Assembly: GCA_947497315.1 (NCBI GenBank)
Contig: CANMFX010000001.1
Location: 1,302,001-1,366,000 of the forward strand
Direction of reading: 5' to 3'
Source of the DNA: an uncultured Sphingomonadaceae bacterium
GTDB taxonomy: Bacteria; Pseudomonadota; Alphaproteobacteria; Sphingomonadales; Sphingomonadaceae
DNA length: 64,000 bases
This document shows positions 55,930 through 64,000 of this stretch, piece after piece; within the stretch, counting starts at the first letter, position 1; every line of letters starts with the position of its first letter. A model generated the notes under the pieces. The model was not told where the DNA came from and did not search any database. It saw nothing but the letters and a program-made list of their open reading frames with translations. A program made the translations under genes and the position numbers.

Positions 55930-56369
55930 TGCTCGCCGCTTTCCCTCACGCGATGCCGGTTGAAGGCCTTATTGGAGGTCTGATGATCGGTATAGCTGCA
56001 GCCCTGATGCTGCTTGGCCTTGGTCGTATCGCAGGTGTCAGCGGACTTGCCGCGCGGGCGACAGGTATTGCGGACAGCGGCGCACCGCGAAACATTGCGA
56101 TAGCTTTCATTGTTGGCCTGCCGCTCGGCGCGTTTTTGGTGTCCCTTGCAACCGGCGGCGTCGTAACGCGCTTTCCGCCATCGGTGATCCCGATGATTTT
56201 GGGCGGCTTGCTCGTCGGGTTCGGCACGCGACTGGGTTCGGGATGCACCAGTGGTCACGGCGTCTGCGGCATGTCGAGACTCTCGCGGCGCTCGCTGACT
56301 GCAACGGCAATTTTCATGGCCAGTGGTTTTGCCACGGTGGCGCTGATGCGCTTTGGTGGTTTGTTATGA
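55929..56369 (+). CDS. half-size YeeE/YedE (PmpA-like) membrane protein
   Basis: A 146-residue membrane protein with four helices carrying the YeeE/YedE signature GFGTRLGSGCTSGHGVCGMSRLSRRS. Full-length relatives such as TsuA carry thiosulfate; half-size pairs like PmpA/PmpB are found with Blh and ArsR genes. It is coupled on both sides: start at the last base of the Blh stop, and its stop overlaps the next start. Confidence 0.88.
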   Translation: MLAAFPHAMPVEGLIGGLMIGIAAALMLLGLGRIAGVSGLAARATGIADSGAPRNIAIAFIVGLPLGAFLVSLATGGVVTRFPPSVIPMILGGLLVGFGTRLGSGCTSGHGVCGMSRLSRRSLTATAIFMASGFATVALMRFGGLL

Positions 56370-56773
56370 TCCGCTTTGCGATTGCACTGGTAGCTGGCAG
56401 TATATTCGGTGCCGGCCTTGCCTTTTCCGGCATGTCCGATCCTGCGCGTGTCCAGGGCTTTCTTGACCTGTTTGGTAATTGGGATCCAACGCTCGCCTTT
56501 GTGATGGGTGGAGCGATCATTCCAATGGCTATTGCATGGCTTATTCAGCGGCGGGTCGAAAAGCCATTTGCAGACACTCAATTTTCGTTGCCCGGAACAG
56601 TAAATATAGATGGCAAATTGGCGATTGGAGCGGTTCTTTTTGGCGCTGGTTGGGGCATTAGCGGCCTCTGCCCCGGCCCGGGACTGGCCGATCTGGCCAT
56701 CAATCCTCTGCCTGCTTTGGCGTTCGTTATCGCCATGCAGACGGGAATGGCGGTGCACCGCGTTACCAATTGA
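56366..56773 (+). CDS. half-size YeeE/DUF6691 (PmpB-like) membrane protein
   Basis: A 135-residue membrane protein with four helices and the complementary signature GAGWGISGLCPGPGLADLAI, plus GAGLAFSGMSDPARVQGFLDL. With the preceding gene it would make one full YeeE/YedE unit, so the two likely form a heteromer that moves a sulfur compound. ATG 56366 overlaps the previous stop; the open frame back to 56243 lies in the preceding gene. Confidence 0.88.
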   Translation: MIRFAIALVAGSIFGAGLAFSGMSDPARVQGFLDLFGNWDPTLAFVMGGAIIPMAIAWLIQRRVEKPFADTQFSLPGTVNIDGKLAIGAVLFGAGWGISGLCPGPGLADLAINPLPALAFVIAMQTGMAVHRVTN

Positions 56774-56802
56774 TCCATGAAAATCACCGGGAAGGATGTC
56801 TA

Positions 56803-58080
56803 ATGGCAAGTGATGGGAAAATTACGAAATCAGGCGCAGCAAAGGAGCAAAGCAGGTTCAACATCGTCATTGTCGGTGGTGGTTCAGCGGGCATTGCGAC
56901 AGCCTCAAGCATATTCAAACGCAACAAAAAAGTAAGCCTGGCAATCATAGAACCGTCTGACGTTCACTATTATCAGCCCGGCTGGACAATGGTTGGCGGC
57001 GGTATATTCTCCGTGGACTTCGCCAGGCGCGAGGAAAAACGCCTGATCCCCGGTCGTGCCAAATGGATCAAGGTCGCAGCAGAAACATTCGATCCCGACA
57101 GCAACCTTGTTGTCACCGCTGATGGTCAGCAAATTGGCTATGATGTGCTCATCGTTTGCCCGGGAATCAAATTGGATTGGAAGGCGATAGAGGGTTTGCC
57201 CGAAGCCCTGGGGAAAAACGGCGTCACGTCCAACTATCGCCATGATCTCGCGCCCTATACAAATCAGCTGGTCGAGGACCTAGCGAAGGGCCGCGCGCTC
57301 TTCACGCAGCCGCCCATGCCGATCAAATGTGCCGGCGCACCGCAAAAGGCCATGTATTTGTCCTGCAGCAGATGGGAGAAGGCGGGCATTTTGCACAATA
57401 TCGATGTGCAGTTCCACAATGCCGGCTCGGTGCTATTTGGTGTGAAGGAATATGTCCCGGCACTGATGGAATATGTCGAACGCTACAATGCGCATCTGAA
57501 CTTTGAATCGACGCTTGTTGCTGTTGATGGCGAGGCCAAAGTCGCGACGTTCGAACAAAAGGACGGCGATAGGACGACGCACGTACAAGAGACATTTGAC
57601 ATGATCCATGTCGTCCCGCCCCAATGCGCTCCCGATTTCATCCGATCAAGCCCGCTTGCCGCAGAAAACGGGTTTGTCGATGTTGATCAGATAACATTGC
57701 AGCATATAAAATATCCGAATATTTTCTCACTCGGTGATGCTTGTAGCGCGCCCAATGCCAAAACCATGGCGGCGGCGCGTAAGCAGGCGCCTGTCGTAGC
57801 GGTCAATGCGCTGGCCTCTTTGGAAGGCAAGCCGCCTGCAGCCGATTATGATGGTTATGGTAGCTGCCCGCTGACGGTGGAAAGTGGCAAGATCATTCTT
57901 GCGGAATTCGGCTATGGCGGCAAGCTGCTGCCCAGCTTTCCCACCTGGCTAATTGATGGTACGCAACCCTCCCGGCTTGCATGGTTATTGAAAGATACGA
58001 TACTGCCTCCAGTCTATTGGCATGGCATGCTCAAGGGGCGTGAATGGATGGTCAAGCCGCATCAAATTGCCGCGAATTGA
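56803..58080 (+). CDS. sqr: sulfide:quinone oxidoreductase, type II-like
   Basis: A 425-residue flavoprotein that oxidises sulfide to sulfane sulfur and passes electrons to quinone at the inner membrane. It has the FAD dinucleotide fold IVIVGGGSAGIATA, Cys176 in PIKCAGAPQKAMYLS, Cys355 in YDGYGSCPLT and the second FAD motif FSLGDACSAPNAKT. Those two cysteines and their contexts match the redox pair of mitochondrial SQOR, so this is the type II branch that works with a persulfide dioxygenase. ATG 56803 is used. The next gene starts eight bases later. Confidence 0.92.
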   Translation: MASDGKITKSGAAKEQSRFNIVIVGGGSAGIATASSIFKRNKKVSLAIIEPSDVHYYQPGWTMVGGGIFSVDFARREEKRLIPGRAKWIKVAAETFDPDSNLVVTADGQQIGYDVLIVCPGIKLDWKAIEGLPEALGKNGVTSNYRHDLAPYTNQLVEDLAKGRALFTQPPMPIKCAGAPQKAMYLSCSRWEKAGILHNIDVQFHNAGSVLFGVKEYVPALMEYVERYNAHLNFESTLVAVDGEAKVATFEQKDGDRTTHVQETFDMIHVVPPQCAPDFIRSSPLAAENGFVDVDQITLQHIKYPNIFSLGDACSAPNAKTMAAARKQAPVVAVNALASLEGKPPAADYDGYGSCPLTVESGKIILAEFGYGGKLLPSFPTWLIDGTQPSRLAWLLKDTILPPVYWHGMLKGREWMVKPHQIAAN

Positions 58081-58087
58081 CGTGCAG

Positions 58088-59857
58088 ATGAATATTTCCA
58101 GATACTTCCCGATCCTCGAATGGGGGCGATCTTATAATTCCACGACCCTGACCAATGACGGGGTTGCGGCCATAATTGTCACCATCATGCTGATCCCGCA
58201 AAGTCTGGCCTACGCGATGCTGGCTGGGCTCCCGGCACAGATAGGGCTTTACGCGTCGATCATGCCGCTAATTGCCTATGCCATATTTGGCACGAGCCGA
58301 ACCTTGGCTGTGGGTCCGGTTGCGGTTGTATCGCTGATGACGTTGACTGCCGCGAGTACCATCGCACCGCCGGGAAGCGCGCAGTTTATCGCGGCCGCCT
58401 TGGTGCTGGCATTGTTATCGGGTTTGTTCCTGTTGCTGATGGGACTATTCAAGCTTGGTTTTCTGGCCAATCTGCTGTCGCATCCGGTGGTATCGGGGTT
58501 TATCACCGCCAGCGGCATCATCATTGCGACCAGCCAGTTGAAATCCATTCTTGGTATCAAAGCTAGCGGCGCTGCGATGCCAGAGCTGGTTACAAGTCTT
58601 TTCGCGTCAATTGGCTCAGTGAATATCCCGACGCTTGTCATAGGTGTGCTGGCCACCGCCTTTTTGTTCTGGGTCCGCAAAGGATTAAAGCCGCTACTCA
58701 TGCGTTTCGGTCTAAAGGAACGCGCGGCAGATTTGACGGCCAAAACAGGACCTATCGCCGCCGTTGCGGTGTCAACAATTGCCACTATAGCTTTGGGACT
58801 GGAAGCCAAGGGCGTGCAAGTGGTTGGCGATATTCCGCAAAGCTTGCCGCCCTTCTCGGTACCGTTGATCGATCTCGATCTATGGCAGAAGCTCGCCATT
58901 CCGGCGTTGCTACTCAGCATTATCGGCTTTGTTGAATCGGTATCGGTCGGGCAGACTCTGGCCGCAAAAAGACGCCAGCGTATCGATCCGGATCAGGAAC
59001 TCGTCGGTTTGGGCGCAGCCAATGTGTCAGCCGCATTTTCCGGCGGCTATCCTGTCACCGGCGGGTTTGCTCGATCAGTGGTCAATTTTGACGCCGGTGC
59101 TGAAACGCCCGCCGCTGGGGCTTTTACCGCCATAGGCATCGCTGTTGCGGCTCTGTTTCTCACACCATTTCTGGCCTCGCTTCCGATCGCGACCCTCGCC
59201 GCAACCATCATTGTGGCCGTGCTCAGCCTGGTTGATCTGAAAACCCCGCGCACCATCTGGCTCTATTCCAGGACCGACTTTGCCGCGATGGCCGCGACGA
59301 TTGGCATCACTCTGCTCGTTGGTGTTGAACCGGGCGTTATCGCGGGCGTGGCGCTCAGCCTTGCGCTATTTTTGTGGCGCAGTTCGCGGCCCCATGCCGC
59401 GATTGTCGGGCGCATGCCGGAAACAGAGCATTTCCGTAATATTGATCGCCACAAGGTGTTTACCGATCCTCGCATTTTGACGATCCGGATCGACGAAAGC
59501 CTGACCTATCTCAACGCCCGCTGGCTGGAAGAGTTCATATTGGAGCAGGTCGCAGACCATAAAGAAGTCCGTCACGTGATCCTGATGTGCTCGGCGGTTA
59601 ATGCGATTGATGCATCTGCGCTGGAAAGCATCGAAGCGGTTAATCACAGACTTGCTGATGCCAATATCCGCCTGCATTTCTCCGAGGTGAAAGGACCGGT
59701 CATGGATCGACTGAAAAGATCGCATTTTCTTGACGAACTGACCGGACAAGTTTTCCTGTCCCAAAACACCGCGTACACCAAGCTGATTGCGGCCAGCAAT
59801 CACCATGACGAAGCTGAGAACGGCAAAGACTTATGGAAAGAAAGAGGCTTGATATGA
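58088..59857 (+). CDS. SulP-family anion transporter with STAS domain
   Basis: A 589-residue SulP (SLC26) transporter: 12-14 helices over about 1-430, with the signature ILEWGRSYNSTTLTNDGVAAIIVTIMLIPQSLAYAMLAGLPAQIGLYASI, and a C-terminal STAS domain (about 455-570). Family members carry sulfate, bicarbonate or dicarboxylates. As the last gene of the sulfide operon it may export the sulfite or sulfate made by the pathway, or import sulfate; direction is unknown. ATG 58088 is used (GTG 58082 is an alternative). The ribosome site is poor, so translation may depend on the SQR gene. Confidence 0.88.
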   Translation: MNISRYFPILEWGRSYNSTTLTNDGVAAIIVTIMLIPQSLAYAMLAGLPAQIGLYASIMPLIAYAIFGTSRTLAVGPVAVVSLMTLTAASTIAPPGSAQFIAAALVLALLSGLFLLLMGLFKLGFLANLLSHPVVSGFITASGIIIATSQLKSILGIKASGAAMPELVTSLFASIGSVNIPTLVIGVLATAFLFWVRKGLKPLLMRFGLKERAADLTAKTGPIAAVAVSTIATIALGLEAKGVQVVGDIPQSLPPFSVPLIDLDLWQKLAIPALLLSIIGFVESVSVGQTLAAKRRQRIDPDQELVGLGAANVSAAFSGGYPVTGGFARSVVNFDAGAETPAAGAFTAIGIAVAALFLTPFLASLPIATLAATIIVAVLSLVDLKTPRTIWLYSRTDFAAMAATIGITLLVGVEPGVIAGVALSLALFLWRSSRPHAAIVGRMPETEHFRNIDRHKVFTDPRILTIRIDESLTYLNARWLEEFILEQVADHKEVRHVILMCSAVNAIDASALESIEAVNHRLADANIRLHFSEVKGPVMDRLKRSHFLDELTGQVFLSQNTAYTKLIAASNHHDEAENGKDLWKERGLI

Positions 59858-60004
59858 TTGGAGATGGTCTCGCCATTATCTGGGTCAGATGCACTGTTTT
59901 GCCAGCGGGACTGTTATGAAATGAAGTTATCCGAACTTGTGCCGTCACTGACGCAAAAACATTCCGGCGTGCGCCGGGGAAACCTTAATCACGATGTTCC
60001 CGCT

Positions 60005-60607
60005 TCAACCTTTGTCGGCGAAAAGCAGTCGCCCGTTATCAAGCCGCTGGAGAATCTGGCTCAGATCGGTTTCTGAAAAAGCAAAACATCCCTGGCTGCG
60101 CCCCACCTTGCCATGTTTTTTGACCATCTTGTTGTCGACATACCAAGCGCCGTGGATAACGATAGCGCGTTGATAAGCCAGATCATTGCTCGGCTCCAGT
60201 CCCTTCAAACGGCGGGATCGGCCATGTTTTCCGACATAGGCTTGTGCGGTCACATAGCTGCCGCCAGAAGATGCTTCAGAACCGGGTATGTTGGAAAATT
60301 GTTGTAGCCAGCCAGTATGTCTTTTGTCTGAACCCTTGCCGTGCGCGACCAGAAATGATGTTGTGCGGCCATTCATCAGGTCGACGAGATGGAAGCGGGG
60401 TTTTGCCGAATGCAATGCATAATCGGCGATACCAATCAGATCAGTGTGTTTGATCGACAGATGATGTGTGTCCAGGGCCGTCTTGGCCTTTTTCAGCAAA
60501 TTGGGATCAAGCAGTGACGGCGTTTTGGCGATAGCCGGGAGTGTGGGGAACGCCAAGGCGCCAATTCCCAACAGGCTTGATTTAACAAATGTTCGACGTT
60601 TCATCAT
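60005..60607 (-). CDS. murein L,D-transpeptidase catalytic domain family protein
   Basis: A 200-residue exported protein with the YkuD_2-type L,D-transpeptidase fold. The catalytic histidine is in IVIHGAWY, and the cysteine in GRSQGCFAF follows the SxxC(F) pattern. The N-terminus KRRTFVKSSLLGIGALAFP resembles a Tat signal (RR near residue 4). Likely acts in peptidoglycan of the periplasm. Two ATG codons overlap (60607, 60604); either could be used. It is divergent from the other L,D-transpeptidase. Confidence 0.85.
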   Translation of the reverse strand: MMKRRTFVKSSLLGIGALAFPTLPAIAKTPSLLDPNLLKKAKTALDTHHLSIKHTDLIGIADYALHSAKPRFHLVDLMNGRTTSFLVAHGKGSDKRHTGWLQQFSNIPGSEASSGGSYVTAQAYVGKHGRSRRLKGLEPSNDLAYQRAIVIHGAWYVDNKMVKKHGKVGRSQGCFAFSETDLSQILQRLDNGRLLFADKG

Positions 60608-60690
60608 AAAATTCTAGCAAAATCGGCCATATTTGGGATTAAGTAGATATACTGATTGTGGGGAGGGAGCACCCCCGAAACAAGGGGTGG

Positions 60691-61782
60691 ATGAAAAAGC
60701 TGTTCCTTTTTATCGCTGCCCTGTTGTCTGTTGGGACAGCGTCGGCAGAGCCGGAAATCCATTTACAATGGGCCCCGGCGCAGGTTGTTCACTTGCAGGC
60801 GCTGATCGACAATATGCCCGCGGAAGGGCTTGTCGATTGCAAGGTCTCAAGCCGTTTTGATATCAATGATGCAGATGCAGCAACGGCGGCAGCAAAACAG
60901 TTGGCGCATGCCTATCTGGATGGGTGTCTCAAAGGTCTGGACCGTGCGCGATGGCATATCAAAAGCCGTGATCATCTGATTGACAATGACAAATTGATAA
61001 AGCTGGCGCTGAGCCGAAACGAGCTTGGCCCGTTGTTCGAAGCCTATAAGCCGCAAAATCCACATTATCAGGCTCTCCGAAAAGCACTGGCCGTTGAAAC
61101 CGATCCACAAAAGCGCGCCATAATAGCCCTTAACATGGAACGTTGGCGATGGATGCCGCTTTACCTCGGTGAGAGCTATCTGATAGTCAATGCCGCGAGT
61201 TTTGAAGTTACGCTGTGGAAACAGCATGAAAAGATCGGCTCCTGGCCCGTTATTGTTGGCAAGACAAAGACACCGACACCGGTGTTTGATGCCAAAGTCA
61301 GCGGCGTCATTCTTAATCCCTGGTGGGAAATTCCCTCTTCGATCGTGGCTGAGGGGATCGGCGCGATGGTTCGCAATCGTCCAGCAACCGCCCGCCGGAA
61401 AGGTTATGTTTTCCAAAACGGCCGCTATCGCCAACGGCCGGGGCCGGGCAATGCGTTGGGGTTGATGAAACTGATCATGCCGAATTCCTACTCAGTTTAT
61501 CTGCATGACACGTCCAACAGGAAATTATTCGCCAATGATATCAGGGCCTACAGCCACGGCTGCGTCAGGGTCGGCGAGGCCATCGGTTTTGCCAAAACAT
61601 TATTGGCTAGCGATCATTCTGGCGAAGCAATCGATGAAATACTGGATGCAGGTGACACGAAAACTCTGAACATGACAGAATCCATACCGATTTATATCGC
61701 ATATTTTACGGCAGAAGGAACAGACAATGCCGGCGTGATTTTTCACCCTGACATCTACCGCCGCGACGCTAGCGCTCGCTAA
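60691..61782 (+). CDS. L,D-transpeptidase (YcbB-like, YkuD domain)
   Basis: A 363-residue exported enzyme that cross-links peptidoglycan stems or attaches them to proteins. It opens with signal peptide MKKLFLFIAALLSVGTASA, has a helical N-terminal portion (scaffold, to about 150), and a YkuD domain ending with the active-site motif SHGCVRVGEA near residue 288 (Cys). ATG 60691 is chosen because the signal peptide begins there; the 60658 start is earlier but has no support. Divergent from the preceding L,D-transpeptidase gene with about 83 bp between. Confidence 0.9.
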   Translation: MKKLFLFIAALLSVGTASAEPEIHLQWAPAQVVHLQALIDNMPAEGLVDCKVSSRFDINDADAATAAAKQLAHAYLDGCLKGLDRARWHIKSRDHLIDNDKLIKLALSRNELGPLFEAYKPQNPHYQALRKALAVETDPQKRAIIALNMERWRWMPLYLGESYLIVNAASFEVTLWKQHEKIGSWPVIVGKTKTPTPVFDAKVSGVILNPWWEIPSSIVAEGIGAMVRNRPATARRKGYVFQNGRYRQRPGPGNALGLMKLIMPNSYSVYLHDTSNRKLFANDIRAYSHGCVRVGEAIGFAKTLLASDHSGEAIDEILDAGDTKTLNMTESIPIYIAYFTAEGTDNAGVIFHPDIYRRDASAR

Positions 61783-61825
61783 AAGTGGGCGGTTTCAACT
61801 GATCGCTGCAACAAGTATATCTGTC

Positions 61826-63052
61826 CTATCCTCCGTTGGCGCCCTTTCTCAGTCTGATCCTTGTGCCATCTTCAATCTTCTCGCTGGGGTGGAGAATCAC
61901 GGAATTCCCTGGTTCCAGTCCTTCCAATATCTGTGCACGCTCATCATTCATCCTGCCGACCTTGACCCGGACCAGTCCTGCTTTACCGTTGCGCATGACG
62001 AAAACAGACCAGATGCCAGCATCGCGAAACAATGCGCTGATCGGTACTTGAAGAACATTGTCGCCGGACCATTTGACCAGCCGGGCAATCACGCGATAAC
62101 CGTGTCCAAGGCGTGTCCGCGCAATTTGCGGATCGACAAAATCTATGATGACATTCACGCGCTGTTCTTCAACACCCAGCGCAGAGATTTTGGTAAACCC
62201 AAAAGGCTCTATCCGCTGAACTTTGCCCTTTAGGGGCCGTTCACCGCCCCAATTGTCGATCAGCACATCGCTGCCCGGTTTTACCTTGACCGCGTCACTG
62301 GACAGAAGATCAGTGACAATCTCGATATCTGATGGATTGCCCAGTTCCATAATCGCTGTTCCGGCCGTCAGCAAAGTCTCACTCTCTTGCGTTACCCGCA
62401 ATACTGATCCGCTCTCGGGAGACGTGATGTGCAATGCGTTGCCGCGACTACTGCCAAAAGAAGGGCCCGTCAGGCTGGCTTGTGCTGCTTTGAGGTCAAA
62501 TTGCGCCGTCTCGTAGGCTTGCAAGACTTCCGCTACTTGGGCCGCGCTGCTGTCGCGCGCTGCCCTGGCTGCATCATGGGCGGTTTTCGTCGCGAAACCG
62601 CGTTTGAATATCGCATCGGTCCGCTCAAAATTGGCTGCAGCCAACTGTCTGTCGGCTTTGGCCTGGCTGATCCTCGCGGCGGATGATCGCACATTGGCTT
62701 GCAGTGCCCGGATGTGCGCCCGGATTTCAGCTTCGCTGCGCGGATTTTGAAAGTCGGGCTCAGCTGACACCATGCTCGCAACCACTGTTTTGCCAGCGAC
62801 CACATGGTCTCCAGCTTCAAGATCAACCCTCAGTAAACGGCCGTTTATCGGAGCGGCGACGACAAACATATCGCGGACCCTTGTTTCGCCTTCGTCGTCA
62901 ATTGTGACCAACAAAGGAGCCTCAACCACCTCTGCCGTGTCGACATCAATCGGCGGCGTGCGGACGGAAAAGTAGATCGCGACCAATATCAGTAATATGA
63001 TCGATCCGATCAGGATTCTTGGTCCGGGACGGCTGAAATGTTTCTTAGCCAT
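61826..63052 (-). CDS. HlyD-family periplasmic adaptor
   Basis: A 408-residue membrane-fusion protein: one N-terminal helix (about 12-28), lipoyl/barrel-sandwich segments (GETRVRDMFVVAAPINGRLLRVDLEAGDHVV), a long coiled-coil hairpin (about 95-185) and a C-terminal beta-barrel/MPD region. It links an ABC permease to an outer-membrane channel in export. It is encoded four bases downstream of the FtsX-type permease, so the two form one system; an ATPase gene is probably beyond the window end. Confidence 0.88.
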   Translation of the reverse strand: MAKKHFSRPGPRILIGSIILLILVAIYFSVRTPPIDVDTAEVVEAPLLVTIDDEGETRVRDMFVVAAPINGRLLRVDLEAGDHVVAGKTVVASMVSAEPDFQNPRSEAEIRAHIRALQANVRSSAARISQAKADRQLAAANFERTDAIFKRGFATKTAHDAARAARDSSAAQVAEVLQAYETAQFDLKAAQASLTGPSFGSSRGNALHITSPESGSVLRVTQESETLLTAGTAIMELGNPSDIEIVTDLLSSDAVKVKPGSDVLIDNWGGERPLKGKVQRIEPFGFTKISALGVEEQRVNVIIDFVDPQIARTRLGHGYRVIARLVKWSGDNVLQVPISALFRDAGIWSVFVMRNGKAGLVRVKVGRMNDERAQILEGLEPGNSVILHPSEKIEDGTRIRLRKGANGG

Positions 63053-63056
63053 TGCC

Positions 63057-64000
63057 TTACTCCCTCGTTTTCAATACGCTGACAAGATTGAGCCGATCCA
63101 GTCGTCCCCGGACAAACAGCGCGGACAAGGCGGCAGTTATCAGCACGATCAATATGGCAAAAGCGACCGTAGCCGCGGACAGGGCAAAGGGGATGATGAA
63201 CAGATCACCGCTTACCGCTTCACTGATTTGCAGGGACAAATAATATCCGAATATCATGCCGAGCGGCAGGCCGACCATCACGATCAACGCCAACTCACCC
63301 AGTAAAATGTAGGAAACTTCGGAGCGGCGATAGCCAAGCACCCGCAACGAAACCAGGTCACGTGCGCGTTCGGCCAGGCTGATCCGGGCGTTATTGTAAA
63401 CCACGCCAAATACGATGAGGCCGGAAAAGGCGACATTGAACAATCTGACAATGCCCATGGTTTCGCCGATTGTCTCTTCGATCCCGCGAAGCGCCGCGGA
63501 GCGCTGTGAAAAGCCGGCGATCATAGGCATGTCTTTCAACCGCCGATACAGCTTGTCAGTCTGGGTTGCATCAATGCTTAGATAAGCACCAGAGGACAGT
63601 TCCGCTTCTCGCATAATCGGTCCAAGATTTTTGAAATCAACATAAGCAGGATTACTCACCGGACTGCTGAGAATGCTGGTCACCGGCATGCTGATCTGGG
63701 GCCGCCGCCCATCGGTAACTTGTATGTCGACCATATCGCCCGGACCGACAGCCAGTTCCTTTGATAAACCATAGGATATCATCAAACCTTGGATTGGTGG
63801 TTCAACAATCCCGTTATCGAGATCAATCAGTCGATTGAGATCTCCGGCGGGTTTCATTCCAGTGATCGTTTCCGATTTCGAACGATGCCCGGCGCTCAGT
63901 TTGGCACCTACATAACGCACAGGCTCGACACGCATCACACCAGGCAGCCGGGCCAACTCGAACAAGGCACGATCATCGCGATCCTCCGTGAAAACCACGT
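63057..64000 (-). CDS. FtsX-family ABC transporter permease (5' end beyond the window)
   Basis: At least 313 residues of the C-terminal part of a DevC/MacB-like permease. It shows a periplasmic segment followed by three helices (GIVRLFNVAFSGLIVFGVVYNN, ELALIVMVGLPLGMIFGYYLSL and ALSAATVAFAILIVLITAALSALFV) and the conserved ARDLVSLRVLGYRRSEVSYILLGE loop. Window coordinate 64000 cuts it, so the true start is not visible. It precedes the HlyD adaptor by four bases. Confidence 0.88.
   Translation of the reverse strand, partial: VVFTEDRDDRALFELARLPGVMRVEPVRYVGAKLSAGHRSKSETITGMKPAGDLNRLIDLDNGIVEPPIQGLMISYGLSKELAVGPGDMVDIQVTDGRRPQISMPVTSILSSPVSNPAYVDFKNLGPIMREAELSSGAYLSIDATQTDKLYRRLKDMPMIAGFSQRSAALRGIEETIGETMGIVRLFNVAFSGLIVFGVVYNNARISLAERARDLVSLRVLGYRRSEVSYILLGELALIVMVGLPLGMIFGYYLSLQISEAVSGDLFIIPFALSAATVAFAILIVLITAALSALFVRGRLDRLNLVSVLKTRE

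Noticed and set aside
59858-60076. 72-codon plus-strand open frame after the SulP gene
   Set aside because: It overlaps the L,D-transpeptidase end in antisense, has no ribosome site, and no family resemblance.

Overview
The window looks like a chromosomal segment of a sphingomonad-type alphaproteobacterium (Sphingorhabdus/Parasphingorhabdus/Sphingopyxis-like). The support is gene content and style, not a database match: an alphaproteobacterial SspB, a UPF0314/DUF2585 gene, a GTTC-N7-GTTC LexA box upstream of uvrA, many GTG/TTG starts, PEP-CTERM proteins, palindromic repeats whose read-through gives (V/G)(R/G)F(I/V)PKADI peptides, and a very large repeat autotransporter. Most of the window is ordinary chromosome. 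Accessory-looking stretches are about 37.6-39.1 kb, 41.7-53.9 kb and 54-60 kb.

0-19 kb holds uvrA under a likely SOS box, a lipoprotein-like cytochrome c, a secreted serine hydrolase, a sulfatase-fold membrane enzyme, gmk, an AI-2E family exporter, an OFA-like MFS carrier, an exported TPR-CHAT caspase-like protein, a methyltransferase, a GFA-family protein, a PQQ-type sugar dehydrogenase and an EamA transporter. A 316-bp gap at 16.0-16.3 kb carries an orphan plus-strand terminator.

19-32 kb is an acetate-switch cluster: cNMP/CBS/DUF294 protein, coupled DnaQ-type exonuclease, DUF4212 plus SSS symporter (ActP-like), a CrbS-like transporter-kinase fusion, a CrbR-like LuxR regulator, acs and a divergent DcaP-like porin. 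Together they could cover acetate entry through the outer membrane, uptake, sensing and activation. fumC, sspB and small membrane genes follow.

34.8-41.7 kb is the histidine locus hisB-hisH-hisA-hisF, two PEP-CTERM surface-protein genes with their own terminators and a sigma-54-like promoter, then hisE, a HIT protein, an SNF transporter, yacG and tRNA-Phe(GAA).

41.7-53.9 kb contains a ~2,690-residue beta-helix autotransporter on the minus strand. Facing it is a winged-helix/TolB-like/TPR regulator, followed by a TIGR03032-family protein of unknown function and a gene-free stretch with repeats.

53.9-60 kb is a sulfide/persulfide island. An ArsR regulator (BigR-like but lacking the expected sensor cysteines) and a 1-Cys peroxiredoxin diverge from blh-like persulfide dioxygenase, two half-size YeeE/YedE proteins, a type II sulfide:quinone reductase and a SulP transporter. 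A perfect 6-5-6 palindrome lies in the divergent promoter region. 60-64 kb carries two divergent L,D-transpeptidases and an HlyD adaptor next to an FtsX-type permease cut by the window end. No CRISPR array, rRNA, integrase or intact insertion sequence was seen.
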